DNA from: Hymenobacter frigidus
GTDB taxonomy: Bacteria; Bacteroidota; Bacteroidia; Cytophagales; Hymenobacteraceae
Assembly: GCF_014640435.1 (NCBI RefSeq)
Contig: NZ_BMGY01000022.1
Location: forward strand, 1 to 64,000
DNA: 64,000 nucleotides
Direction of reading: 5' to 3'
The notes under the pieces are model-generated. The model saw only the letters and a program-made list of their open reading frames with translations, did no database searches and had not been told where the DNA came from. Both the position numbers and the translations under genes were made by a program. Shown piece after piece: positions 51,771 through 60,262 of the stretch; the first letter of the stretch is position 1, and each line of letters begins with the position of its first letter.

Positions 51771-53063
51771 CTATTCTTTTTCGAAGCGCTGACGCGACGT
51801 TTCGAGGCCGTTGCCAGCGGTGAGGTAGTACAGGCCCTTGGGCAGCTCGCTGATATTGAGCTGGCCGCGGCCGTCGTAGCGGGCCTGGGTCATTTCGTGG
51901 CCGCGCAGGTCATACACGCGCACCGCGTAGGAGGCCGCGTCCGTGCCGGCGGGCAGCGTCAGGGTCAGGGTGCTGGCAGCGGGGTTCGGGTAGAGCGTCA
52001 CGGTCGAACTCAGGGCCGTGCGCAAGGCGGTGCCGCCGAGCGAAGTGGTGATGGCCACGCGAGCCCCGCCGGGGGCAAACAGCGCGTTCATGCGGGTGCT
52101 CTGGCCGGTCGAGAACATGTACATGCACTTGTCGTTGGTGTAGTCCATGTAGTTCATGCTCATGTCGCCGGAGTTGGCGCACGACACTTTCGGAAACACC
52201 GGGCAGCCGTAGTTTTCGGCCCCTTGGTTGGGGGTATCGGCTACTTGGTCCGAGCCGGTGCAGGCACCGCTGTCATCGCCCCAAATGTGGCGTAGGTTCA
52301 GCCAGTGGCCTACTTCGTGCGTGGCGGTGCGGCCCAGGTCGTAGGTGGTGATGTAGGTGCCGGCCGCGAATTTGGCCCGGCTCCCAAAGGCCGAATACAG
52401 CATCACTACGCCATCGGTGGCAACGGAGCCACCGGGAAACTGAGCGTAGCCCAGCAGGCCCTGGCCCAGGTTGCAGGCCCACATGTTGAGGTATTTGGTG
52501 GCATCCCAGGGATTGTCGCCGCCGCGCTTGGAATTTTTCATCGCATCGTTGGTGCTCCACGACGTGACTTTGGTTTGCTTGTGAATGATGCCGTTGGTGG
52601 CTACGCCGCTGGGGTCGCGCTTGGCCAGCACAAACTGCACGTTCGCATCGGCAGCCAGGCCGGCGTAGATGGCGGGCGTGTTGCCGGCGTCAGCGTTCAG
52701 CTTGCGGAAGTCCTCGTTCAGCACGTCAATCTGCGACTGCACCTGGGCGTCGGAGATGTTCTGGGCCGCCGTGTTGTAGAGCACGTGCACCACCACCGGG
52801 ATGATAACCGTGCCGGCCGTGGTACGCTGCAGGGCCGGGTTGGCCAGCAACTGTTGAGTTTGGGTTTCGATGGCGGCCATGCGCTTGGCCTGGGTGGGGT
52901 CGGCATCGAGCTGGGCCTGCAGGGCCTCCATGGTACCGCAGGAGCGGCGCGCGATGGTTACCTCATCAAAACGGTTTGGCAGGGCGCGGCTGGCCTGCGC
53001 CTGCACAAAAAACGGGGCAGCACAACCAAGAGCGGTTAGCGCCGAAATGTAAACTTTTTTCAT
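51771..53063 (-). CDS. Secreted M43 metalloprotease with T9SS sorting domain (paralogue)
   Basis: A 430-residue exported protease closely related to the neighbouring one but without the GEVED domain. The start at 53063 gives a signal peptide (cleavage near VQAQA, residue 24). The catalytic motif HEVGHWLNLRH has ligands H249, H253 and H259, and the Met-turn is MNYMDY. The sorting domain starts at LYPNPAASTL and ends with GLYYLTAGN. The shared spacing and motifs with the gene at 49558 indicate a tandem duplication followed by loss or gain of the middle domain. Confidence 0.92.
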   Translation of the reverse strand: MKKVYISALTALGCAAPFFVQAQASRALPNRFDEVTIARRSCGTMEALQAQLDADPTQAKRMAAIETQTQQLLANPALQRTTAGTVIIPVVVHVLYNTAAQNISDAQVQSQIDVLNEDFRKLNADAGNTPAIYAGLAADANVQFVLAKRDPSGVATNGIIHKQTKVTSWSTNDAMKNSKRGGDNPWDATKYLNMWACNLGQGLLGYAQFPGGSVATDGVVMLYSAFGSRAKFAAGTYITTYDLGRTATHEVGHWLNLRHIWGDDSGACTGSDQVADTPNQGAENYGCPVFPKVSCANSGDMSMNYMDYTNDKCMYMFSTGQSTRMNALFAPGGARVAITTSLGGTALRTALSSTVTLYPNPAASTLTLTLPAGTDAASYAVRVYDLRGHEMTQARYDGRGQLNISELPKGLYYLTAGNGLETSRQRFEKE

Positions 53064-53293
53064 AAACTGCAAGAGATAAGGGGTGGAAACACACTCCCAA
53101 TTTCGACAAAAAATTATTACAAACAAGTAAAAACAAGATTTTTAATTGAGAAATCCGCAATAAAAACACCCGCATTTCACTTTTACCTGCAATTATGCCG
53201 GAATACGGCAGTTCCTGAATCAGATTGTTGCCAAGGCCTTTGAACAGCGAATTCCCCAACTGCCTGCCGCGAAATCAAAAAGCATATACAGCA

Positions 53294-53325
53294 CGAGGGC
53301 CCCGAATCGAAATCCGGGGCCCTCG
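53294..53325. terminator. Terminator after the phosphoesterase/barrel gene
   Basis: CGAGGGCCCCG and CGGGGCCCTCG form an 11-bp stem around a 10-nt loop, just 3' of the minus-strand gene that ends at 53347. Confidence 0.85.
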
Positions 53326-53346
53326 TTCGACTAACTCAAACCGGCA

Positions 53347-56300
53347 TTAAAACAGGAAGTCGAAGCCGACAAAAACCAGCTTCTCCTCCCCCACCGAATA
53401 CGTGGTGTTGATGACGGCCTGCTTGAGAATATCGATGTACACGCCGCCGCCGAAGCCGCTGTGAAAGGCGCTGAAGCCGGTCCGCACGTCGTTATCGGAA
53501 TACACGCGGCCCACATCGGCCAAGCCCAGGATGCCCAGCTTACCCGGAAACAGGTAGGCGTTGAAAGACAGCAGCTGGATACGGGCCTCGAAGTTGCCGT
53601 ACAGGCTGCTGCGGCCCGCGTAGCGGGTGCGGCGGTAGCCACGCAGGTTGGTGGTACCGCCCAGGGTGTTGGCCTGGTAGAAGCGGTAGTCGCCAATGTT
53701 ACGCGTGATGCCCAGGCGGCCGGCGTAGGTAATCTGAAACGGCAGGTTGGGCGTGAGATAGGCCCGGATTTCCGAGGTCAGGCGGCCAAACTGCAGCTGC
53801 TCGCTGTTGAGCTGGTAGTTGTACTGAAACTCGTTGTACCAGCGAATGCCAATGCGCGGATTCTTGGGCGAAGAGCTGGCGTCGAGGTTCAGGTAAAACA
53901 GGCCGCCGAGGTATTGATTGACCTGGAAATCACTGGCCCGAATGCCGAAGCGGCGGTTTTCAAAGTCGCTGCCGATGCTGTCCTTAATCACCGAGCCAAT
54001 GGGGCTCTGTTCCACCCGAAACTGCTCGTACTGCGGCCCAAAGCCCGCTTTAAGGAAACTGAAGAGGTTGCGCTCCAGCGTGGGGGCAATGGTGAGCTTG
54101 TCGAAGCGCACGCGGTAGGCCGAATTCACCGTGCGGTTGGTAACGATGCCACGACGGTCGTCCTCGTTGGCCTGGTTGGCGGTGTTGTTGCCCAGGCCGA
54201 AGAAGTTATAGAGCAGCTGCGGGCCGTAGTACTGGGCCGCCACGCGCAGGTCGTACTTGCCAAAAACGCGCGTAAACTGCCCGGTGTACTTGATGTTGTA
54301 GGCACCGTTACGGGCCGGCGCGAAGTTGGCCACAATGCTCTGCTCCGACGAAAACGGCTCGCGGCGGAAGGCATAGCGGCGGTGCGTCACACCCCCGCCC
54401 AACAGAATCCCATCGTCGATGTTGAAGCCGAAGAACAGCGCCGGCCCGGTGTAGTTGAGGCGGTAGTCTTTCAAGTCGAAGCGCTTGGGGTGGTCGTAGC
54501 GGCTCACTTCGATGCCCGGCTCCAGGCGCAGACGGGCGTCCTTGCCGGTCACGATGACGTTGCCGGTGTCGGCGTCGTACACCTGCAGGCGGTGGCGGAT
54601 ACCGGCCACGTTGCTCTGGTCGTTGATGCTATCGCGGCCGGTGCCGGCTATCAGGCGAATTTTAACGCCTTTTTTGGCGGCGCCCTTCAGCTCGTACACG
54701 TCCTCCCCGCTGATGCCGTATATGCGCAGCTCGTCGGTCACGGCCTGCTCAATCACCCGGTCGTAGAGCACCTTGGTCACCTTACCCTCCTTCGTGATTT
54801 TGCGCACCGTGAGGTGCGTGCCGCCGTTGGCCAAACGCTCCACCGTGAACTTCTCGTTCTTCTGGGTGCCGCGCACTTCCACAATTTTGGCCACCACATT
54901 GGCATACTTGGCGGCCAGGTCGGGCAGCAGGTCGCGGCGGCTTTTTAGCTTGGCAATGATTTCGGGGCCGTGCAGGTCGTAAATCTCCTTGGGCCACTTG
55001 TCGCGAAACGCCTTTTCGATGATGGCGTCGGTCAGGTGCGTTTTCATGTAGTTGGCCTGCTCCACCCACTGCTCACGCGTCACGGCTCCCAGAAAGGTGC
55101 GGTCGTTGCTCATGGCCGTTTGGTTCAGGCCCTTGTAGTCGGCATAGTCCGAGCCGAAGTTCTGGAAGTTGCGCACCGCGAACTTGCGCGAAATCAGGAA
55201 GGGCAGCACGCCATCGCCCTTAAAGAAGGCAATGTCGCGGTCCTCGGGCACCGCCGTGTAGGTGCGGTCGCCGTCCTTGCTCTTCACCTCGGCCCAGCGC
55301 CACTGGTCCTCGTGCCGGTCCCAGTCGCCAATCCACATATCGAAGAGGCGAGTGCGGGCAAAGGCCTGCTGGTCAATCTTGTTGTCGTTGTCATCGAGCA
55401 GGCGTTCCAGCATTTTGTCGGTGCTCACCAGGTTCTTGGCGAAGTCCAGGCTGGCCACGTTGCTCTGGTCGTCCTTGGCGTCTTCCTCCAGCGCGGCGGG
55501 CAGGTTGCTAAACGCGCCGTAGTACTGCCCCAGCAAGGGGTCCTGCGGAATGTACACCGGCACGGGGTTGGTGTGCAGGATGCCGGCCGCCGTGCCCAGC
55601 GGCGGCAGCACAAACGAGGCGTAGGGGTGCTGGGCCGAAATCTGGTCCTGCAGCACGTCTTTGGCGAAACCCGTGCGCAGGGCCTCGGGCAGCACGGCGG
55701 CGGGGTCCTTGTCGATGCCGCGCAGTGAGTAGTTGTGGCCGGCTTCGTTGCGCACCTTTAGCGACGCGGTTTGCTTGCCGCCACCGGTTTTGTAGGGCAC
55801 CAGGCCACCCCGCTCGTTGGCCAGGTCCAGCACCGGAAACTTCACGGGCGTGGCCCACTCCTGGCGGTAATGTTCACCCAGCAGCCAGTTGTGAAACTTG
55901 CCGTGCTTGTTATAGTCCGGGTTCACAGCCACTACCACGGTGCTGTCGCGGAAACTGCGCCGGGTAGTGGGCAGGGCCTGGGCAACCACGGCATCCTTGT
56001 CCTTTTTCTTCTTCTTTTCGAGGGGCGTAACCGGGGCGGCGGGCATGGTAGACGCAACGCCGCCGGTGGTTTTGGCATACAGCGGCGTGCGGAACACCAC
56101 GCGGGCCTGTTCGCCGGTGCCCTGCGGCACGTAGTACTCGGTCCAGACCTGACCGTCGTCGTAGTAGTTCACGCGGGCAAAGCCTTTCTCCTTGTCCGAG
56201 AACAGCGCCCCGCCACCGTCGCCGGGCTTCACGTGCTGGGTTTTGCAGCCCGAGCCGCTCACGATGTAGTGCGTAGCGCCTTCCTTGAAATACTGCAGGT

Positions 56301-57321
56301 TGTGCTCGTGCCCGCAGGCATAAATAATGTTGGGGTACTTGGCGAAAATATCCGTCAGCCCCTTTTTGTAGGCGGCATAGGCCGGGTAGGCCAAGTCCTG
56401 GCTAATCCCGCCATACTTGCGGGCAAACGGGTAGATGGACCCGATAATGGGCAGCGGCAGAAACGCGTACTTGTACACGATGCTGAGCGGAAAGAAATGG
56501 TCGGCCAGGGTGAAATAGCCACCGTGAATGCCATCCGAGAACAGCGGGTGGTGGCCCACCACCATGATATTCTTGTCTTTGTTGCGGGCAATCACGTCTT
56601 CGAGCTGGGCCATAAACTCGGTTTCGTCCTCCACGCCGCAGCCGCCGTTCGAGCCGTAGGGCCGCTCACTCTTGTTGGTGAGGAACCACTGCGAGTTGAT
56701 GGTAATCAGCACCAGGTCGTCCTGCAGGCGGATTTCGTAGGGGCCGGGGCAGCCGTTGCTGGGCGTGATGAAGTCACCGGTATAGGAAAACGCGGCCGAG
56801 TCGTTGGCCATGTAGTTTTCGGCGAAGCGCTGCTCGCGCAGCACCTGCGCCAGGCCGCCTTTCAGGCCCTGCTTCCAGTCGTGGTTGCCCGGAATCATGT
56901 ACTTCTCGCCCTTGTAGCCCTTCAGCACGTCCATCTGGTCGCGCAAGCGGCGCTCCGACTCCTTGCGGTCGTAGGCCCCCTCTTCGGGCATGCCGTACTC
57001 GTAGATGTTATCCCCGAGGTAGATGGTGGTGCTTTTGACCCCGGCCTGCATTATTTGCTTGCGCAGAAAGTTCAGCGACGGCTCGCCGCCGGTAGCAGCG
57101 TCGGCGGGCTTGCCCACGTCGCCAATTAAAAATACGGAATAGCGGATGCGGGTGCTGTCGGGTGGGCGCTTGGCTTCCCAACCGAGGCCGCCCCGGCGGT
57201 AGTTAGGCCGCGATAAGCGCGGATTTTGGGAAGACTCGCTCTGAGCAAAGCTGCTGAAAGGAAACAACAAAACCGCACCGAGCAACCACAGCGCAGGTCG
57301 AAATCTAAAAAGTAGAGACAT
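53347..57321 (-). CDS. Metallophosphoesterase fused to a kinase-like central region and an outer-membrane surface-antigen barrel
   Basis: A 1324-residue exported protein. A signal peptide (to about residue 27) leads to a calcineurin-like phosphoesterase (residues about 60-400) with all metal-ligand motifs: D68 (GDVG), D104 (GDN), N147-H148 (GNHD), H257-H258 (GHH), H338 and H340 (GHEH). Residues about 515-830 are not phosphoesterase. They contain YSLRGIDKD at 531-539, GDWDRHEDQW at 665-674 and PEDRDIAFF at 692-700, which look like the Lys strand, catalytic loop and metal-binding Asp of Fam20C/PI-kinase-like atypical kinases. The last 350 residues match an Omp85/BamA-type surface-antigen barrel. 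The phosphoesterase and barrel calls are firm; the kinase idea is inference. Confidence 0.85.
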   Translation of the reverse strand: MSLLFRFRPALWLLGAVLLFPFSSFAQSESSQNPRLSRPNYRRGGLGWEAKRPPDSTRIRYSVFLIGDVGKPADAATGGEPSLNFLRKQIMQAGVKSTTIYLGDNIYEYGMPEEGAYDRKESERRLRDQMDVLKGYKGEKYMIPGNHDWKQGLKGGLAQVLREQRFAENYMANDSAAFSYTGDFITPSNGCPGPYEIRLQDDLVLITINSQWFLTNKSERPYGSNGGCGVEDETEFMAQLEDVIARNKDKNIMVVGHHPLFSDGIHGGYFTLADHFFPLSIVYKYAFLPLPIIGSIYPFARKYGGISQDLAYPAYAAYKKGLTDIFAKYPNIIYACGHEHNLQYFKEGATHYIVSGSGCKTQHVKPGDGGGALFSDKEKGFARVNYYDDGQVWTEYYVPQGTGEQARVVFRTPLYAKTTGGVASTMPAAPVTPLEKKKKKDKDAVVAQALPTTRRSFRDSTVVVAVNPDYNKHGKFHNWLLGEHYRQEWATPVKFPVLDLANERGGLVPYKTGGGKQTASLKVRNEAGHNYSLRGIDKDPAAVLPEALRTGFAKDVLQDQISAQHPYASFVLPPLGTAAGILHTNPVPVYIPQDPLLGQYYGAFSNLPAALEEDAKDDQSNVASLDFAKNLVSTDKMLERLLDDNDNKIDQQAFARTRLFDMWIGDWDRHEDQWRWAEVKSKDGDRTYTAVPEDRDIAFFKGDGVLPFLISRKFAVRNFQNFGSDYADYKGLNQTAMSNDRTFLGAVTREQWVEQANYMKTHLTDAIIEKAFRDKWPKEIYDLHGPEIIAKLKSRRDLLPDLAAKYANVVAKIVEVRGTQKNEKFTVERLANGGTHLTVRKITKEGKVTKVLYDRVIEQAVTDELRIYGISGEDVYELKGAAKKGVKIRLIAGTGRDSINDQSNVAGIRHRLQVYDADTGNVIVTGKDARLRLEPGIEVSRYDHPKRFDLKDYRLNYTGPALFFGFNIDDGILLGGGVTHRRYAFRREPFSSEQSIVANFAPARNGAYNIKYTGQFTRVFGKYDLRVAAQYYGPQLLYNFFGLGNNTANQANEDDRRGIVTNRTVNSAYRVRFDKLTIAPTLERNLFSFLKAGFGPQYEQFRVEQSPIGSVIKDSIGSDFENRRFGIRASDFQVNQYLGGLFYLNLDASSSPKNPRIGIRWYNEFQYNYQLNSEQLQFGRLTSEIRAYLTPNLPFQITYAGRLGITRNIGDYRFYQANTLGGTTNLRGYRRTRYAGRSSLYGNFEARIQLLSFNAYLFPGKLGILGLADVGRVYSDNDVRTGFSAFHSGFGGGVYIDILKQAVINTTYSVGEEKLVFVGFDFLF

Positions 57322-57522
57322 ATACGATAAAAATGGATAAGACCCTGAAAGTCCCGCCGCAGGGTACCTGGAGCAAATTTACAACCGCGAAAGGCCAGCC
57401 AAGTTAGGCCCGTTACGCAAAGCGCGGCAGTGCGGTTAGTCAATCCTTTTTAACTTCCGCCCGGTGCTTCGCGTTGAATGCCGGCGCGCGCGCCGGATGA
57501 ACCGGCCGTAGCTTCGCAAGTC

Positions 57523-58848
57523 ATGGAAGAAAATACCCCCGAAACTGCCGCGGCAGCGGCTGCACCCACGCCAGCCCCCGCCCCGGTTCCTACTACGCCA
57601 ACCCCCTCGGACGCCGCCCCGGCCGGCGCCGAAAAGCCCGCCAAAGCCAAAGCGTCGGCGTTGGTGAAGGAGGCGCAGGCCTACGTCGTCGACCTGCTGG
57701 CCCGCGAGGTGCCGGCCCAGCTCACTTACCACTCGCTGCGCCACACCGAGGCCGTGGTCAAAGAATGCCGCACCCTGGCCACCGCCGCCAGCCTCAGCCC
57801 CGACGACACCGAGGCCCTGCTGCTGGCGGCTTGGTTTCACGATGTGGGCTACCTCGACGTGTACGATGGCCATGAGTTTCGCAGCATAGAGCGCGCCGCC
57901 GCCTGGCTCACCGAGCACGGTGCGGTGGCTAGCCGCGTGCAGCTCGTCGGCGAGCTGATAAAGGCTACGCACCGTGACGAAACGCCCGAAACCGAGCTGC
58001 AAAAGCTGCTCGTGGATGCCGACATGAGCAACCTGGCCCGCGAAGATTTCCGCTCCAGCGCCGAGCTGCTCCGTACCGAGTGGGAGCTGGTGCTGGGCCA
58101 GACCCACACCTCGCCGGGGTGGGCGGAGCTCCAGCTCAACTTCATGACCAGCCACAAGTACCTCTCGGATGCCGGCAAGGAGCGCTACCGCAAGGACTTT
58201 AAGAAAAACATCGACGAGCAGCGCGACCAGCTCAAGAAAAAAGAGAAAAAGGGCAAGAAGAAGAGCAAAGCCCAAGTCGACACCTTCGCCGACCCCAAGC
58301 GCGGCGTCGAAACCATGTTTCGTACCATGTACAGCAACCACATCAAGCTTTCGGATATGGCCGACAAAAAGGCCGGCATGATGATTCAGCTGAACGCGGT
58401 GCTGCTTTCGGTGATTATCACCTACCTCGGCGCGAAGTCGTCGGCCATGGGCCCGGCCTTCACTAAAAATCCGGTGCTGGCCATTCCCATGAGTATTTTG
58501 CTGTTTACCTCCCTGGGCTCGGTGGTAACGGCCATTCTTTCGGCCCAACCCGACGTCACCAGCTTTAAGTGGCTGAAAAAGAGTCCACAAATAGCCAACA
58601 ACCGCCGGGTGAACCTGCTCTTTTTCGGCAACTTCACCAAGCTCAGCCTCGACAACTTCCAGGACGGCATCCGCGAACTGATGCGCCAGAAGGAAGGCCT
58701 CTACACCAACATGGTAACCGATGTGTACTACCTCGGCGAAGTACTCTCGCGCAAGTACAACCTGCTGCGCACCAGCTACTCGGTATTCATGGTCGGGCTT
58801 ATTCTCACGGTGCTCTCGTTTATCATCGTGTTGCTGTATAAATCGTAA
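57523..58848 (+). CDS. HD-domain phosphohydrolase fused to a Pycsar-effector (DUF5706) membrane domain
   Basis: A 441-residue protein, with the ATG at 57523 preferred over one at 57478 that adds 15 residues encoded partly by a 16-bp GC palindrome (57481-57496). An Ala/Pro-rich N-terminus precedes the HD domain (about residues 55-230), with metal ligands H70/H74, H106-D107 (FHDVGY), H150 and D165/D167 (VDADM). A Lys-rich linker follows. The C-terminal 180 residues hold about three membrane spans (AVLLSVIITYLG, PMSILLFTSLGSV, VFMVGLILTVLSF) and match the transmembrane domain of Pycsar effectors (PF18967). No uridylate cyclase is adjacent. HD domains can cleave cyclic or phosphorylated nucleotides, so it could degrade a nucleotide signal or respond to one at the membrane. 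Confidence 0.88.
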   Translation: MEENTPETAAAAAAPTPAPAPVPTTPTPSDAAPAGAEKPAKAKASALVKEAQAYVVDLLAREVPAQLTYHSLRHTEAVVKECRTLATAASLSPDDTEALLLAAWFHDVGYLDVYDGHEFRSIERAAAWLTEHGAVASRVQLVGELIKATHRDETPETELQKLLVDADMSNLAREDFRSSAELLRTEWELVLGQTHTSPGWAELQLNFMTSHKYLSDAGKERYRKDFKKNIDEQRDQLKKKEKKGKKKSKAQVDTFADPKRGVETMFRTMYSNHIKLSDMADKKAGMMIQLNAVLLSVIITYLGAKSSAMGPAFTKNPVLAIPMSILLFTSLGSVVTAILSAQPDVTSFKWLKKSPQIANNRRVNLLFFGNFTKLSLDNFQDGIRELMRQKEGLYTNMVTDVYYLGEVLSRKYNLLRTSYSVFMVGLILTVLSFIIVLLYKS

Positions 58849-58876
58849 AAAGCAGCCCGTAGCAACGCGGCGTTCT

Positions 58877-58884
58877 TACCTTTG
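58877..58884 (+). promoter_or_regulatory. -7 box of tRNA-Arg
   Basis: TACCTTTG matches the TAnnTTTG consensus exactly and lies 6 nt upstream of the tRNA, so transcription would start at or next to its first base. No TTG is found at the -33 distance. Confidence 0.6.
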
Positions 58885-58890
58885 CACCAT

Positions 58891-58962
58891 GGCTGCGTAG
58901 TTCAACGGATAGAATAGGCGTTTCCTAAACGCTTGATATGAGTTCGATTCTCGTCGCGGCTA
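58891..58962 (+). tRNA. tRNA-Arg (anticodon CCT)
   Basis: GGCTGCG at the 5' end pairs with CGCGGCT at the 3' end (with two G-U type pairs), discriminator A. The anticodon loop TTCCTAA in the stem GGCGT/ACGCT gives anticodon CCT. The T arm contains GAGTTCGATTCTC. CCA is not encoded. Confidence 0.92.
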
Positions 58963-58981
58963 CTACAAGTTTTTCGTTATC

Positions 58982-59020
58982 AAAAAAGGCCGCTCTCGGA
59001 ATCGAGAGCGGCCTTTTTTA
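58982..59020. terminator. Bidirectional terminator after tRNA-Arg
   Basis: AAAAAAGGCCGCTCTCG and CGAGAGCGGCCTTTTTT surround a 5-nt loop, an excellent intrinsic terminator for the tRNA and for the convergent HNH gene, whose stop codon overlaps its edge. Confidence 0.9.
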
Positions 59021-59524
59021 TTGTTCAACGCGTGCTGATTTCACCCCATTCAGCACCAGAGCGGTAGCCAGATGCCCGTGGTCAAATTCCCAGTGATGGT
59101 TGGGACACAAGGCCACCAGATTGCTCAGGGCATTGACAGCGGAAACGAAATCAGTCGGCATGAATTCATTGATTGGCTTGATGTGGCACACCTCGTAATG
59201 AACATCGTAACCGCAAACTGCGCAGGCTTTGGGCCGAGTCGATTTGCGGTACGCTACCCGTGCCATGCTGCGGATTTGGGCTGCGTACTGCTGCAGGGCT
59301 TTGGCTTTGAGTGCCTGCAGTGGCACGGTTTGCCAGTCAACAAAACTGGGATTGCAGCCATCGCAAGTGGAACGCCGGGCTTGAAGAGCGACACCGCAAT
59401 GCTTGCAACTACGGGCAATGCGCTTTCGGCTAGGGTAGAGTCGCCCATTGATGCGGTTGGCGCAAGACCGGGAGCAGTACTTCGCGTTAGCCGTTTCGGT
59501 GCCGCAGTGCAAGCAATTATTCAT
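59018..59524 (-). CDS. HNH endonuclease-like protein with N-terminal zinc-ribbon motifs
   Basis: A 168-residue protein. Two short CxxC zinc-ribbon-like motifs occur near the N-terminus (CLHCG and KYCSRSC; SCKHCG and TCDGC), then a Lys/Arg-rich helix. The HNH domain spans residues about 100-150: C101-AVC104, H114 (EVCHIKPI), N135-LVALC140 and PNHHWEFDHG with H143/H144 and H149. Such proteins cleave or nick DNA and occur both as phage genes and as free-standing chromosomal genes. There is no phage or restriction partner nearby. It is convergent with tRNA-Arg. Confidence 0.85.
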   Translation of the reverse strand: MNNCLHCGTETANAKYCSRSCANRINGRLYPSRKRIARSCKHCGVALQARRSTCDGCNPSFVDWQTVPLQALKAKALQQYAAQIRSMARVAYRKSTRPKACAVCGYDVHYEVCHIKPINEFMPTDFVSAVNALSNLVALCPNHHWEFDHGHLATALVLNGVKSARVEQ

Positions 59525-60262
59525 GCCTCAAGTTACTGGATATTACTGGCCAACTACGCCCTTGCTGCTCGAACAAACACCTGCCCCTGTAGCGCCTCAC
59601 TGCGGTAGTTGCTCAAGCCTTGGAGTGGCTTTCTGGCCCAGTGTACACGCTTTGCCAGGCAGGGTGTAGCGACGCGACCCTTCGCGGCTGGGCGTTGAAC
59701 GGTCTGACGGGAACGGCGCGGTCCTAAAAACGCGAAGGGGCGCGTCTCTACATGGTATACACTAATCTGGAAACTGCTGTAACATGCCCATGTGCCGGCA
59801 CCTCACTCGCAACGGGCAGCCGCTCACGCCGCCGTTGTTGGCGCAGCAGGACGTGGTAAAAGGCGGGGCATTGGTCTTTACAGTGGGGGGCGACAAAGAA
59901 GCTACTTCGCGGCCGCAACCCGGCAGTGGCCCTCCCTCGTTTTCGTATTTCTTTGAAAAGTTAAATTTATAGCAAAATCAGTACCGTACAGCCACTCATC
60001 CTGGCCCAATAGCTGCAAGTCATGAGTTACCACCCTAACTAGTCTAATTAATAATATATAAGCCCCTTATTGCACGTTAATTCGGCTGGCCATATTGCGC
60101 GTTCGACGACTATTTTTCGTCTTTTGCCAGTTGACAAGCAATTACCCGTCACTATTTATTACAAGTCACTACCTTTAAGTTTCGGGGAAGCTTAACAAGT
60201 TATTATCCGTTGGTTTCTTTTCTATACTCCTTACATCTCCCACCGTGTCGATAGAAATAGCT
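59525..60262. other. 740-bp gene-poor region with AT-rich promoter side
   Basis: Between the HNH gene and the GH43 gene no convincing coding frame is seen. It contains a palindromic repeat (59665-59752). The last 250 bp are AT-rich, and TACCTTTA at 60170-60177 is a weak -7-like candidate for the GH43 gene. Confidence 0.5.
59665..59752. repeat. Family C palindromic repeat (TGTAGCGACGCG)
   Basis: TGTAGCGACGCGACCCTTCG and its near-complement CGAAGGGGCGCGTCTCTACA bound a 48-bp centre. It resembles the GTAGAGACGCG palindromes dispersed in many bacterial genomes. Only one copy is in this window. Confidence 0.7.

Noticed and set aside
4509..53063. T9SS gene cluster
   Set aside because: Four proteins carry T9SS sorting domains, but none of the secretion-machine genes (porK-N, sprA-like) occur in this window.
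57523..58848. A complete Pycsar defence operon
   Set aside because: Only the effector-type membrane domain is present; no cyclase lies within the window.
58891..59524. Integrated prophage at tRNA-Arg
   Set aside because: An HNH gene next to a tRNA hinted at this, but no integrase, structural phage gene or repeat of the tRNA 3' end is seen.
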